Assembly: GCA_029204225.1 (NCBI GenBank) | Contig: CM055096.1 | Span: forward strand, 76,973,024 to 77,037,023 | DNA length: 64,000 nucleotides | Direction: 5' to 3' | From: Diphasiastrum complanatum | Lineage: Eukaryota; Streptophyta; Lycopodiopsida; Lycopodiales; Lycopodiaceae | Shown here: positions 1 through 45,489 of the stretch, piece by piece | How positions within the stretch are numbered: position 1 is the stretch's first letter | How the letters are laid out: every line of letters begins with the position of its first letter | Made by a program: the position numbers and the translations under genes | The notes under the pieces: generated by a model | Database searches by the model: none | The model's input: the letters and a program-made list of their open reading frames with translations, nothing else | What the model was told of the DNA's origin: nothing

Positions 1-700
1 CATTTACTGTGATCTTATAACCGAGATAAAGCAACTCTTGCTTAAAGAATTCACACTTGGACTCTTTAGACGAAGTTTCATAAGTGTTCTACGTGTTCCA
101 CCAAGGATTTACTGTAAACGAGAATGTCGTCTAAGAATACAACCACAAACTTTCCCAAATATGGACGAAATAAATCGTTATCATTTGCTGGAACGTTGCT
201 AGAGCATTCGTTAATCCAAATGGCAACACTAAGAATTCATAATGCTTCTTGGTTTCCAAGGGGAGGCTCGAACCTGGGACCAAAGAAACTTTGGATGCCA
301 AGCCAACCATAAGAATTCATAATGACCAAATGTGGAACGAAATCCTGTCTTTTGGACATCTTTCAACTTAATTCTTATTTGATGGTACCCTGTCCTGAGA
401 TCTATCTTGGTGAAATATCGTGCTCCACCCAAGCGATCTACAAGGTTATCCATCCTGGGTAATGGATATTTATTTTTTATAGTCACTTTATTAAGCCCCT
501 TGTAATCCACACACATCAGAAAACCTCCATCTTTCTTCGCTTTAAGAAGAACAGGAATGCCCCAAGGTGATTTACTAGGTTGTATATGTCCCATCCTCAG
601 ATAGTTTTCTATTTGATTTAAAATCTCTGTCTCCTCTTTCTGAGAGAACCTATAAGGTTGTCTAGAGACAGGTTGCCTTCTTGGAATTAACTCAAATCTT
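1..700 (-). pseudogene. Ty3/Gypsy reverse transcriptase fragment
   Basis: The open part at 594-310 reads through the RT fingers and palm: [34 protein letters not shown] and the catalytic [13 protein letters not shown] block, then GHYEFL. The expected continuation, [10 protein letters not shown], resumes at about 244-190 on the far side of the SINE. The palm motif [13 protein letters not shown] lies near 130-90 and is followed by stops and frameshifts. Part of the YEFL...FLDD core is therefore separated only by the SINE. Catalytic aspartates are visible in the DNA, but no full-length protein can be made. Confidence 0.85.
245..309 (-). mobile_element. Ultra-short tRNA-derived SINE, copy 1 (A box lost)
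   Basis: A 65-bp unit is flanked by identical 15-bp direct repeats, TAAGAATTCATAATG, at 230-244 and 310-324. Read on the minus strand it has a pol III B box (GGTTCGAGCC, 265-274), an internal stem-loop CCAAAG-TTT-CTTTGG and a terminal hairpin CTTGG-AAA-CCAAG. It matches the copy at 27,196-27,281 but lacks the A-box end, so it is 5'-truncated or internally deleted. It sits inside the Gypsy RT between the YEFL and LVLPFG codons, which shows that it inserted into coding sequence. It has no poly(A) tail. Confidence 0.8.
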
Positions 701-956
701 GTAGTCTACTGACCTAGACAATGGTAAACCATGAGGTAATTCAGATGGAAAAATATCCCTAAATTCATTTATGATTTATTATTTCACTGCTTGTTCATGA
801 TCTAAATTTACTGAGTTAAGAATTGCTGAGAATTCACAACCATTTAGATTCATTTCAGGAACATTCACAACTGGAACACATATTGAAAAACTTCATACTC
901 AGAATAATCCAATGTTTCCATTTCATTAACTATATGATCCAACGGATGTACAAAAT

Positions 957-1231
957 ACTTAGAATTTGCTTTGCACAGGAACACAGATCATGCTACACAG
1001 TAACACAGACAGAAAAACACTCTTCTCAGCAAGCTCACATAGCAACTGTATTTCTCAAAATGAAATTACACTGTACATATAGTTGTTCACTCAGGCAACC
1101 CATGCATGATCCAGGTTGCCGTTGGCGGGACGCGTGTCCCATCAACTTGCCTTGTGACGAGGCCAACTGATCCTTATCCACTAATAGGACCCACTTACAG
1201 TCACACAGTGATTCTAACTTTTATTCTAACT
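957..1231 (-). repeat. Copia 3' LTR
   Basis: 275-bp direct repeat of 5673-5947 with about a dozen substitutions. On the minus strand the LTR begins AGTTAGAAT and ends ATTCTAAGT; the usual TG...CA ends are absent. The ends are set by the AAAAT target duplication (952-956). Confidence 0.9.
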
Positions 1232-1240
1232 CTCTCCCTT
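1232..1240 (-). other. Copia polypurine tract
   Basis: AAGGGAGAG on the minus strand, directly before the 3' LTR at 1231. It is the expected plus-strand primer position. Confidence 0.65.
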
Positions 1241-1284
1241 AAAGTAGAGTCACTTTTTATACAGTCATATACATAGCTTTAAAG

Positions 1285-4114
1285 TCAACAAACTTTAAAT
1301 ACAAAAAGTTTTGATCTAAACTTATCAAACTTTTCTCCAGTAAGTGGCTTAGTGAAAATATCAGCTAGTTGTTCTTCTATGCTACAATGAACAACATGAA
1401 TTTCACGACTTAGCAGCCTTTCACGTATGAAGTGATATTGAATCTCAATGTGTTTAGTTCTCGCATGGAACACTGGATTCTTTGCTAGCTGAATGCCACT
1501 CTGACTGTCGCTATGTAAAGTTGTGGGATTTTTCTGCGTCATGCCAATCTCTTCCAAGATTTGTCTCAACCATATAGCTTCTTGTGCAGCACTACACATT
1601 GCCTTATACTCTGCTTCTGTGGTGGAAAGAGCAATTGTACTTTGCTTCTTACTAGACCAGGAAAAGTAATTACCACAAAACTGGAATATATATCCTGTGG
1701 TGGATCTACGATCATCATAGTCACCTCCCCAGTCCGCATCCACATAGCCACACAACTCAGGTAAACTATCATGCTTCCTGTAAATCAAGCCATACTCTGA
1801 AGTACCTTTCACATAACGCAAAATGCGTTTAGTTGCTTTCCAATGAGTTTCCGTAGGTGCTACCATAAACTGACTTACAATGCCAACAACATAGCATATA
1901 TCTGGTCTAGTCGTGGTAAGGTAAATCAAGCTCCCTACTAACTGTCTATATAGCGTAGCATCAAATGACTGTGACTCATCAAGCTTAGAAAGATTTTTAC
2001 CTGGTTCAATAGGAGTGTTTACTGGTTTGCAATCTTGCAACCTAAACTTGTGCAGCAACTCTTTGACATACTTCACCTGTGTTAAACCCACTTCATGTCC
2101 TTTTTGCCACACTTCTACTCTAAGGCAGTAATGCATCAGGCTGAGATCTGTCATCTCGAATTGTTCCATGAGGTCTTTCTTGATCATGTCTATCATCTCT
2201 TGATTATTTTCCGTAATAATCAAGTCATCAACATAAAGAGCGATCAAAGCAACCATACCATCAAAGCATAAGACATATAGATTTGGATCAGAATGTGTTC
2301 TCACCATCCCTTTTGAACAAAAGTAGGCATCAATCCTGCTATACCACGCACGTGGTGCTTGTTTAAGACCATAAAGCGCTTTCTTCAAGCGACATACTTT
2401 ATTTTCCTGTCCTTTCGTTACAAAGCCTTCAGGTTGATCCATGAACACTTCTTCTTCTAACTCACCATTTAGAAAAGCAGATTTCACATCCATCTGATGC
2501 AAAGGCCAACCAAAAGGTGAAGCTAAAGCAATAAGTAGACATAGAGTATTCCACTTACACACCGGCGCAAAGGTCTCCTCATAGTCAATGCCTTTATTTT
2601 GTGCGTACCCTTTGATTACCAATCTTGCTTTGTGCTTTGCTATGCTTCCATCTGCATGGTACTTAGTTCTATATACCCATTTACAGCCAATGGGTTTCTT
2701 GCCAACTAGTGGTAAGTCCCATGTGCTATGCTTAGCAATTGACTCCATCTCCTCTCCCATGGCTTTGATCCAAATGTCATCATCCTTCGCTTCACCATAA
2801 GTCGAAGGTTCTTTACTTTGAATAATGCTGGATAACAGAGCATAATTTGCTTCATACCTTTCAGGTAGTATCTTCTCTCTTGTTGATCTTCGTAGCTCTC
2901 TCTGGTTAGATGATCCTGGAAAGTCATCTATATCACGGCTCTCCATCAATCTCTCAAACCACTTAGGGAGCTTTTTGTCAGGTGATCGGCTTCCTGGTGA
3001 AAATGTATCCCACGGTACATCCTTCTCCTTGCGTTTGTCACCTGCAATTTCAATCCTTCTTGCACCAAAAGGTTTGTCCCTACCTCTCCAACCTGTTTCT
3101 TGAGGTTGAGTAGTAGTATCTTGAGATGTATCATCATGTTCATCACTCGGAAGGTCAATGAATGGATCATCATCAGGTGGTATCCTCACTATGCCATTTT
3201 TCCTACTGGATGTGTCTATCTTCTCAGCATCTTCGTCTTCATACATCTTGGATTCATCAAAGATAACATCTCGGCTTATATGGATTTTGTTTTCGACTGG
3301 ATCAAAACATCTATAGCCCTTCACGCGATCATCATATCCTAGGAATATGCACTTGATAGCTTTTACATCAAGTTTACGTCTTTCTTCCTTAGGAATATGT
3401 ACAAAGGCCTTACATCCAAAGATTCGCAAGTGGTTCACCTTTGGCTTCTTCTTTGTGAATGCTTCCTCAGGTGTAATTTTTGGTATGGCAATGGTAGGAC
3501 TTCTAATTTGAAGATAGACTGTCGTGCTACATGCTTCTGACCAAAAATCTTTTGGTAATTTCATCTCAGCTAGCATAGATCTGGCACTTTCCACAATCGT
3601 ACGATTTTTGCGCTCAGCTACACCATTGAGAGCAAGAGTATGAGCTTGCGTAAATTGTCTTTTAATCCCACATTGATCACAAAGATCATTGAAGTCATTA
3701 GACTTATACTCACCTCCACTATCTGATCTTAGGACTTTGATCTTCTTACCTGTCTGATTTTCGACCAAGTTTTTGAAGTTCTTGAAGTTATCAAAAGCAT
3801 CTGATTTCTTCTTCAAGAAGTAGATCCACATCTTACGTGACATATCATCAATAAAGGTCATGAAATAGAAGGCTTTTCCTAAGGACATGGTCCTCATGGG
3901 CCCGCATAAATCTGTGTGGATTAAATCCAGGATGTTCTTTGCTCTTGCAACACCCTCTTTATTGAACTTCTCTCAATGCTGCTTCCCATATATACAAGAT
4001 TCGCACATCGATTTCAAGTGATCTTCTATTGTAGGCAGTCCTGTTACCATCTCCAATTTTCTCATCAAACTGAGGCTTCCCAAGTTCAAGTGACCAAGCC
4101 TCTTGTGCCACAAC
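1285..4114 (-). pseudogene. Copia integrase-RT-RNaseH (pol)
   Basis: The integrase HHCC finger (LWHKRLGHLNLG ... CESCIYGKQH) lies near 4110-3960 and is broken by a TGA just after GKQH, where Arg (CGA) is usual. From 3897 to 1285 there are 870 open codons: integrase catalytic core (FIDDMSRKMWIYFL, DSGGEY, ending GVAERKNRT), the IFGCKAFVHIP hinge, RT from DDIWIKAMGEEM with palm QMDVKSAFLNGEL and YVDD (ALYVDDLII), then RNase H (YVDADWGGDYDDRRSTTGY, STTEAEYKA, HARTKHIEIQYHF). The frame differs from gag-PR, so a frameshift lies near 4115. Apart from that and one stop, all catalytic blocks are readable. Confidence 0.9.
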
Positions 4115-5413
4115 TCAGTTTGCGAAGGAACGGATGACACAAGTCCATGTTGCCCCTTGATTGTGGCACCTATACAATTTTGTATTGGGCTCTCTTACTC
4201 CATTCGCAATAACTTTGAACTTTTGGTTCGCATCCTTCACAAAGCAATGATCATGGGCGAATTCTACTTTCAACTTTTGATCAGTAATGACTCCAACAGA
4301 AAATAGATTTTTCTTCAAACCTGGTACATAAAGTACCTCCCTGATCATCCTGCTTTTGCCGTCAGGCAGTTGGATTGAAACTGTGCCTATCCCCTTGATC
4401 ATGCACACCTCACCATTTGCTTGTGAAACAGATGTTCCATTATCCAATGCCTTCAAACTACTGAACCAGTTCTTGTTACCTGTCATGGGTCTTGTGGCTC
4501 CTGAGTCAATATACCATGCTTGATCATCTTGATTAGATGACAATGCAGATATGAAGATGCTAGAGTCTTCAGTCTCACCCTCATCGACAAGGTTACCTGC
4601 TTGTTTTGGTTTCCCCTTGCCTTGTTCCGCCAGGAATTTGCAACATTCACTCTTCCAGTGGCCCTTTTTACCACAATGGAAGCACTTGCCTTTCTTCTTA
4701 GTTTTGCTGGAAGATCCATCATCCTCCTGAGACTTGGCAAATTGCTATTTAGTCTTCTTCTTGTCCTTGCCCTTGCCTTGTTTTTGGCGTGTCGCAAGTG
4801 CTTGATCATCAGTATTTTGACGTCTAGCTTTCACCATTTCTTGTCGTTGCTCTTCCTGCATCAAGATTCCTGTGAGCTCGTCAAAGGTTGGCAATCTTTC
4901 TCTTGATGCTATTCCGCTCACAAACATCTGATAGGGTTCTGCAATGCCGCACAATGCATTATGCACCAGCTCCACATCACGTATGCGTTCTCCAATAGAA
5001 TGCAGTTCATCTCTCATTGTCTTGATTATGGTCATGTACGTCTGAATGTGCTCTCCTTGCTCCATGCGGGCACTATTCAACTTTGACTTCAAAAACATGA
5101 TTCTTGACGAATTTGACGTCTCAAACTGCTCCTTTAGAACATCCCATGCCTGTCTGGGTGTAATAGCATCACAAATGTGGGTAATGATGTGATCCTTCAC
5201 TGACAAGTTAATGAAGGTCAAAGCCTTCCTCATCTTTTTGTCGAACACTTTGATGTCTGCTTCATTTGGCGGCCTTCTCTCATCACCTGTGACGACTTCC
5301 CACACATCTTTCTCCATCAGTATGTTTTTCATTTTGAATTTCCACACTGCATAGTTGGAAATCCCGTCCAATTTGCTACTTTCACTCAAAATGGACTCTC
5401 CCATGTTTGCCAT
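4115..5413 (-). pseudogene. Copia gag and protease
   Basis: The frame opens with MANMGESILSESSKLDG at 5413. A 222-codon gag (4745-5413) has the retrotransposon capsid region (NYAVWKFKMKNILMEKDVWEVV and a downstream LKSKLNSARMEQGE block). A single in-frame TAG near 4743 follows a lysine-rich stretch. The same frame then continues through a CCHC knuckle (CFHCGKKGHWKSEC) into the protease (AWYIDSGATRPMTG, catalytic DSGA) and ends at 4115. Gag forms the particle and the aspartic protease cuts the polyprotein. The stop might be a point mutation; nothing indicates programmed readthrough. Confidence 0.85.
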
Positions 5414-5660
5414 CGCAAAACTGTTTAAAACTTTTGCCTTAGGCTAAGAACAGTATGTTGAGGCCAACAGTGATGTCAGAAGTTGAAAATAATGACCTGC
5501 ACTTTTTTTCTTACCAGGCCACTCGTCGCTTTTCCACCAATTTGAAAGCTAAATCGGCGTCGCCTTCCGAAATGCACTCAGTCGTCAATTTCCAACAACG
5601 TGCCCAGTGGAATGGTGAAACTACTTCTGGCGTACTCCGAATACTTTCTCTGCTGCAACC

Positions 5661-5672
5661 CCTCTGATATCA
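5661..5672 (-). other. Copia primer-binding site
   Basis: On the minus strand the sequence directly after the 5' LTR is TGATATCAGAGG. This is one mismatch from the TGGTATCAGAG site used by plant Copia elements, complementary to the 3' end of initiator tRNA-Met. Confidence 0.8.
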
Positions 5673-5947
5673 ACTTAGAATTTGCTTTGCACAGGAACAC
5701 AGATCATGCTACACAGTAACACAGACAGAAAAATACTCTTCTCAGCAAGCTCACATAGCAACTGTATTTCTCAAAATGAAATTACACTATCCATATAGTT
5801 GTTCACTCAGGCAACCCATGCATGACCCAAGTTGTCGTTGGCGGGACGCGTGTCCCGTCGACTTGCCTCGTGGCGAGGCCAACTGATCCTTATCCACTGA
5901 TAGGACCCACTTACAGTCACACAGTGATTCTAACTTTAATTCTAACT
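5673..5947 (-). repeat. Copia 5' LTR
   Basis: Partner of the 957-1231 repeat, directly next to the primer-binding site at 5661-5672. The outer end is fixed by AAAAT at 5948-5952. Confidence 0.9.
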
Positions 5948-5952
5948 AAAAT

Positions 5953-6600
5953 TACTGCCAAATAAAGTAACTACCTTATCACCCTCCTTGAAAGTGAGAA
6001 CATGTTTCTCAAAATCAATTAACAGAGAAGGTGATTTACTAAATAACCATTCGTAACCTAAGATTAAATTGGTACGGGCTAAGTCTAAAATATGAAAATC
6101 AACTAATTATGTGTGTCCTTGCATCAAAACTGGGAGCTTCGAGACTTTTACATTCCAAGTCTCCAACTCCGCTCCTGAAGCTAGCTAGATAAACTTTATA
6201 TCTATGACTGCTGGCTTCAGTTTCCAAGCTGAGTTTCTGCACAAGACGAGAATCAATAAAATTATGAGTTGAACCATTGTCCAATAAAATACCCACTTCT
6301 TGATCTTTAATTGTGCCAATTAAACGGAAAAGTTCATTAGGCAAGAAAGAAGTAGTACTAAAAGAACATTCACATTCACAATCAGTCAGGTTAATTTCCA
6401 AAGTCTTACCATTGCCTCCTGAGATCTCAATCATGTGGGCAGACACTTTCTTCCTTTCTGGACAAAATTTCATCATATGTCCAAGCTTCTTACAGACAAA
6501 ACATAAGTTCTCTTTCTTAGCCTTTTTTTGGGACATAGATTTCTTAAATCTCTTTCTCTTTGGCTTCCTGGGTTCCGTTAATGGGAAATAAGTTATAAAT
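5953..6600 (-). pseudogene. Ty3/Gypsy gag zinc knuckle and retropepsin fragment
   Basis: The open part 6536-6099 reads CFVCKKLGHMMKFC, a CCHC knuckle, and about 60 residues later GILLDNGSTHNFID, the retropepsin active site with DNGS in place of D-[ST]-G. The surrounding ELFRLIGTIKDQEVGILL is typical of Gypsy proteases. The frame is lost toward 5953, where the Copia insertion begins. It is the upstream part of the element whose RT is at 1-700. Confidence 0.8.
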
Positions 6601-6650
6601 TTATAATAAAGACCATTTTTATTGATTAAATTGTTGGAAAAAAAAACTCA

Positions 6651-6859
6651 GAGGTTCTGAGTATTTCATTTTTTGTTTAAAAAAAATTCAGAACCTCCCA
6701 CCATGGCGGGAGGTTCGGAGTGTTTCATTTCAGAACCTCCCGCTGCGGTGGGAGGTTCTGATACATATATAAAGAATACATATACATATATAATTAAAAA
6801 AATTCAAAACCTCCCGCCGAGGCAGGAGGTTCTAATTAGGGCCACATTTCTTAAATTGT

Positions 6860-6891
<32 letters not shown>

Positions 6892-6937
6892 GATATTATA
6901 TATATCATTTTGTTTTTATATATGCATATTCTATATC

Positions 6938-6983
<46 letters not shown>

Positions 6984-7045
6984 TATATACATATGTAATA
7001 AAAAAAAAATCAGAACCTCCCGCTGCGGCGGGAGGTTCTGAGGAT
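6651..7045. repeat. Cluster of GC-rich hairpins in AT-rich DNA
   Basis: Four near-perfect palindromes of the form GAACCTCCCGC-N-GCGGGAGGTTC lie at about 6690-6717, 6731-6762, 6808-6833 and 7012-7042. A shorter relative, CTCAGAGGTTCTGAG, is near 6648. The spacing DNA is almost pure A/T, including a (TA)n tract at about 6860-6985. Each unit can fold into a stem of 11-14 bp. No protein or known family was recognised. Confidence 0.75.
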
Positions 7046-8398
7046 ACATTTTCTAATATATGTGATTTAGCTCTCTCGGGCTATCCAATTTACATGGCTT
7101 CTACTTGCATGTAGCCCAGTGTTTATGACATCTTGCTCATCTAGGTCTTTTCAATTCAGCCTTCTTTTGCACATTCTCAAATTGTTGCTTTGATTGTCTG
7201 ATTTACAGTTGACATTATTCAAGAAGTTTCCAATTTATGACACCCAGTTCAACACATACATTATGGTAACTTCTTCAATACAAGCATCTCATGTATAGTC
7301 TTTACATTGTAGAATCGTCACTCCATTTTCTAGCATATGCCTGAACAATTTCATCATATTAAAAAGAGAGCATTGTATGTTTTTTCGAGTTATAACCAAA
7401 CAATACAAAAATCTATATGGATTATTTGTCTGTACTGTTACTATTTGTCATTGAGACAATGTAGTTTAGGTGCTTGGGTGCTTTATATTTGGCTTTCTGA
7501 CACTATTGGTTACCTGTACATAACACCGGTTACTCAGTTCAGTACTAGTTAGCTCAGTTAGACTGGCAGTTTCAGCTTAGGCAATTGATACCCATGAAAA
7601 TTATCAACAGTCATTAAGTTCTGGTGCTGTATCGATGTGTTCATATTCTCCTCTCCCTGTATGTTTTCTTTATTCACTTTGTTCTGAAAACATAACTGCA
7701 TGACATTAGTGAAAGTTAAGACATGCTTGAGAAGCTATGGATCCTACCTGACACGATTCATACTTTTGTGGGACTTCACAGTATTCTAGACAACCAGCTA
7801 GGATCAAACCAATTGCTAAACAGCCATCAAGTTGTAGGGTTTGAGAAGACATTCCAAGATAATAAACAAATAAGGGTGCCACAGCCCAGGAAAGATATAT
7901 GCATACTAGGGTTTAATCTTCTATAAGAGCTACAATACCAAAGCAAACTTTCTGCAAGAACAGGAGAGCAACAGCTGTACAAGTAATAACGTGCCTACAA
8001 CACCAAAATCAGGACAGTGACAGCTCCAATAGCAGTTGCACATTGTCAGCCACTCTGAAATGATAGCTAGCACACAGGAAAGGACTTGATTTGAATAGCA
8101 CTAATTGTAGTATCCTGACAGAAACCCATGCCAAAGCTTTCAAATAAAACTTGATTACACGAGCAAAGTGTTTGTGCAAATATCAGAGTGCAAAAGTATC
8201 TGGTAAGTAATCTCTTAAAAAGGTAATCCACGCTTCTTATAGGACTCCCAAATATGCTTTCTTTTCTTCACAATTGTGGATAACATACAAAACCGGATAT
8301 ATACAATCTAAGGCCGATGAGACCAAATAACCAGTCACTCAAAATCTATGTATTCAATGCAAAAAGGCTTGTCCAATTCCAGAGGACCTCTTCTTTAC
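7046..8398. other. Downstream flank of the kinesin gene, no gene seen
   Basis: AT-rich single-copy-looking DNA. No long ORF, TE protein or RNA gene was recognised. Part of it may be 3' UTR or terminator sequence of the minus-strand kinesin. Confidence 0.5.
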
Positions 8399-8404
8399 TT
8401 TATT
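8399..8404 (-). promoter_or_regulatory. Possible polyadenylation signal of the kinesin
   Basis: AATAAA on the minus strand, about 70 nt after the stop codon. The motif is common in AT-rich DNA and a transcript end would be needed to confirm it. Confidence 0.3.
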
Positions 8405-8474
8405 TCTGTTGATATTTGTGAAGAGGCTGCCTAACCAATGTGTAGGGAGCTGCTCCAACTTTTTTTCTAGCCAG

Positions 8475-43414
<34,940 letters not shown>

Positions 43415-44924
43415 TGAGTTCACCGAGAGAGATCTATCCAATCTAAGCACCTAGAGTGAACTAACATTCAAGCCATTTTTGCTGTGTTTGCAAATGCTAT
43501 TCCTTTTCGTCCACATTTGCGCCAGCTTTGTTTGTTTGCTTCTTAATAAAATAATTTTCTAATTCACCAAGCTCTGCCTTTTTCAAGGTTTTCCAAGGCC
43601 CCTGCGAAAAAATTTCTACAGGCTATCATAAGAAGACAAGCTGTTTGGCGAGAATGACTGTTTTTGATATATGAGTAAGTGATTTTGGCATTCACCTATG
43701 GAGCATAATTAACCGCTGACACAGGGTAGATAATCCCCTTTCTGAGGTTGCTGCTACTGAAAAGCATCGTCAAAAAGTTTTGGCACCTACAGAGGTTCGC
43801 AAATCCGAAAATCTCCTCCATGGATCTCATATTTCCCAGGAAGCTAAGGACATCACACACCACTGGCAATGTGACGATCCCGTGTTCTTATTGATGTTTG
43901 TTACCCAACTCACTCAAAAGCTGTTGGGGCATTCGTAAGAACGACTAGCAGTAACAGTAGACCCGATCGACAGATGCATCTGATCTGCAAGCTTCACCCC
44001 GATGCGCTTTGAAAGAAACAAAAGCCTGCGTTTTGAAAATTTTAATCTGATCTTCGAATCAAATGTCAAATATAATCCATGATCTTCATGGCGTTCGGAA
44101 TTGGTAAGCGGAAGCTGCTGCCCGTGGTTGTTGCATTTGTTCATAATCCCAGAGGTGAAATCAGAAGCCGTATCTTAAACAACAAAAGTATTTCTTTCAA
44201 GTTACAGACTACGACCAGACAACATACGAGGCGCTTTAGGGACAAATACAGATGTTAACACAGAAATGAGCGATGATTGTCCATAAGTTTGAAATGCAGC
44301 ACCCTGGCTTGCAAATCTTTAGAAATGCAACAATCACAAGTCAACCTGCCCTTATATGTACATCATTATCGCAATCCAATGAGAGTTTGTGTGAGACTAC
44401 AAATCCGCACAGTTACATCTCGACCATAACCAAAAACCGACGCGTATGGCCAGGATTGCAACTCAATGCGAGCCGATGATAGAACTCTGCATTCTAACCA
44501 AAATGCATATGAAAGCAGACACAAATGGTGAGTTAGCTGGATCTTACACCAGTGTCAGGCCCGAAGGATTAACAGCATTACGGATACAAACACTGAAGGG
44601 AGCAATGCAGATGAATTTAGGCTCCAAGAAGTACAAACAGAAGTGGATCTCGAGTGATTTTGATGAAGCGAAAGAAAAAAAGCAGAGATATAAATAAACA
44701 AGCATTCAAAACAGAAACAAGCATTCAGCAACACAGATGAGACATTACCGGAAGATGCAAAGGGCAACAAACCGTAGAATTGAGCGGAAACAGAGGAAGA
44801 ATTGGAATGTGTGGCAGGAAGGGAAGAAGAGTTGGAGAGGGATGAAGAAGCATGGGCGATGGGGAGAGGGGACAGGCCAGAGGAGAGGAAAGGGAGAGGC
44901 TCTCAGGCCATCGCTGACAACGAG
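43415..44924 (-). other. Upstream flank of the kinesin (5' UTR and promoter region expected)
   Basis: No coding sequence recognised. The transcription start is not visible from sequence alone; a TATA-like site was not assigned. Confidence 0.4.
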
Positions 44925-44937
44925 AGAGAGAGAGAGC

Positions 44938-44972
<35 letters not shown>
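44925..44972. repeat. (GA)n tract upstream of the kinesin
   Basis: GA repeat with CGAG interruptions, 1.5 kb upstream of the kinesin ATG. Plant GAGA-type tracts are often near promoters; no further support here. Confidence 0.9.
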
Positions 44973-44974
<2 letters not shown>

Positions 44975-45019
44975 GGAGTGACAAAAGGACGAGAAAAGAG
45001 AAAGTGCGGTGCCTTAACG

Positions 45020-45310
45020 ACACGGTTAGCATTTTAAGCTCGCCACCGTTGGATCTCGTCATTAACGTGCCGATTTCACCCCGTTTATACTATAAATCGT
45101 TGCGATTACTTCATGTGAACACGTGTCAGAAATCCAAGCTGTCTAGCCCAGATTCTATCGTGCCGGGAAGCCACATGTAAAGCCTGCCCTTGCGTTTTAA
45201 CGGCAATATTAGATTTCAGGTCCGTCACCGTTAGATCTTCTTTTAGACGTTCAGATTTTGCCACGTTTCTGAAACTAGCCATTGCCAAGAGCTCCAAGTG
45301 GCAGTCTAGC
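45020..45310. repeat. Diverged duplicated segment with CACCGTT(G/A)GATCT
   Basis: Two stretches, about 45,020-45,085 and 45,198-45,268, share the order TTAACG/CGGYA, GCTCGCCACCGTTGGATCT versus CCGTCACCGTTAGATCT, then ACGT/TTCAGATTTTGCC-like sequence ending CCCGTTT or CACGTTT. CACGTG and CCAAGTGG words follow. Confidence 0.4.
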
Positions 45311-45489
45311 ACGTGGCAAAATCCAAGTGGTTCCGAGTGAAACGTATCGTGCCATAAAACCCCCTGGTAAAAGGCCCAACCGGGAGAGGTGACCGGCTGT
45401 AGGCGGTTCGATGGCAGGGCGTGGCTGGCACGACCGGCAGCGGACGGCGCAACGGTGAACGGGGAATCTGTGGGGTCACAGGTTGGGCC

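Larger units (their letters stand above)
957..5947 (-). mobile_element. Ty1/Copia LTR retrotransposon, structurally complete
   Basis: LTRs of 275 bp at both ends (957-1231 and 5673-5947) flank a gag-PR-INT-RT-RNaseH interior on the minus strand. A 5-bp target duplication AAAAT lies at 952-956 and 5948-5952. The initiator-Met-tRNA type primer-binding site is at 5661-5672 and a purine tract at 1232-1240. Domain order INT before RT identifies Copia. One in-frame stop in gag, one TGA in the integrase zinc finger and a frameshift near 4115 suggest that it is no longer autonomous, yet 870 codons of pol are open. The two LTRs differ at roughly a dozen positions, so the insertion is not recent. It interrupts the outer Gypsy element. 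Confidence 0.93.
1..6600 (-). mobile_element. Ty3/Gypsy retrotransposon remnant, host of two nested insertions
   Basis: A minus-strand Gypsy element is split by a Copia insertion (957-5947). Upstream coding (CCHC knuckle, retropepsin) lies at 6600-5953 and the reverse transcriptase at about 700-1, so gag-PR-RT order is kept across the insertion. A SINE (245-309) interrupts the RT. No LTR of this element is visible; it continues past the left edge and its upstream end near 6.6 kb is not defined. Frameshifts and stops follow the FLDD box, so the element is dead. Confidence 0.8.

Noticed and set aside
124-312. Plus-strand small gene at the left edge
   Set aside because: It is the complement of the Gypsy RT and SINE.
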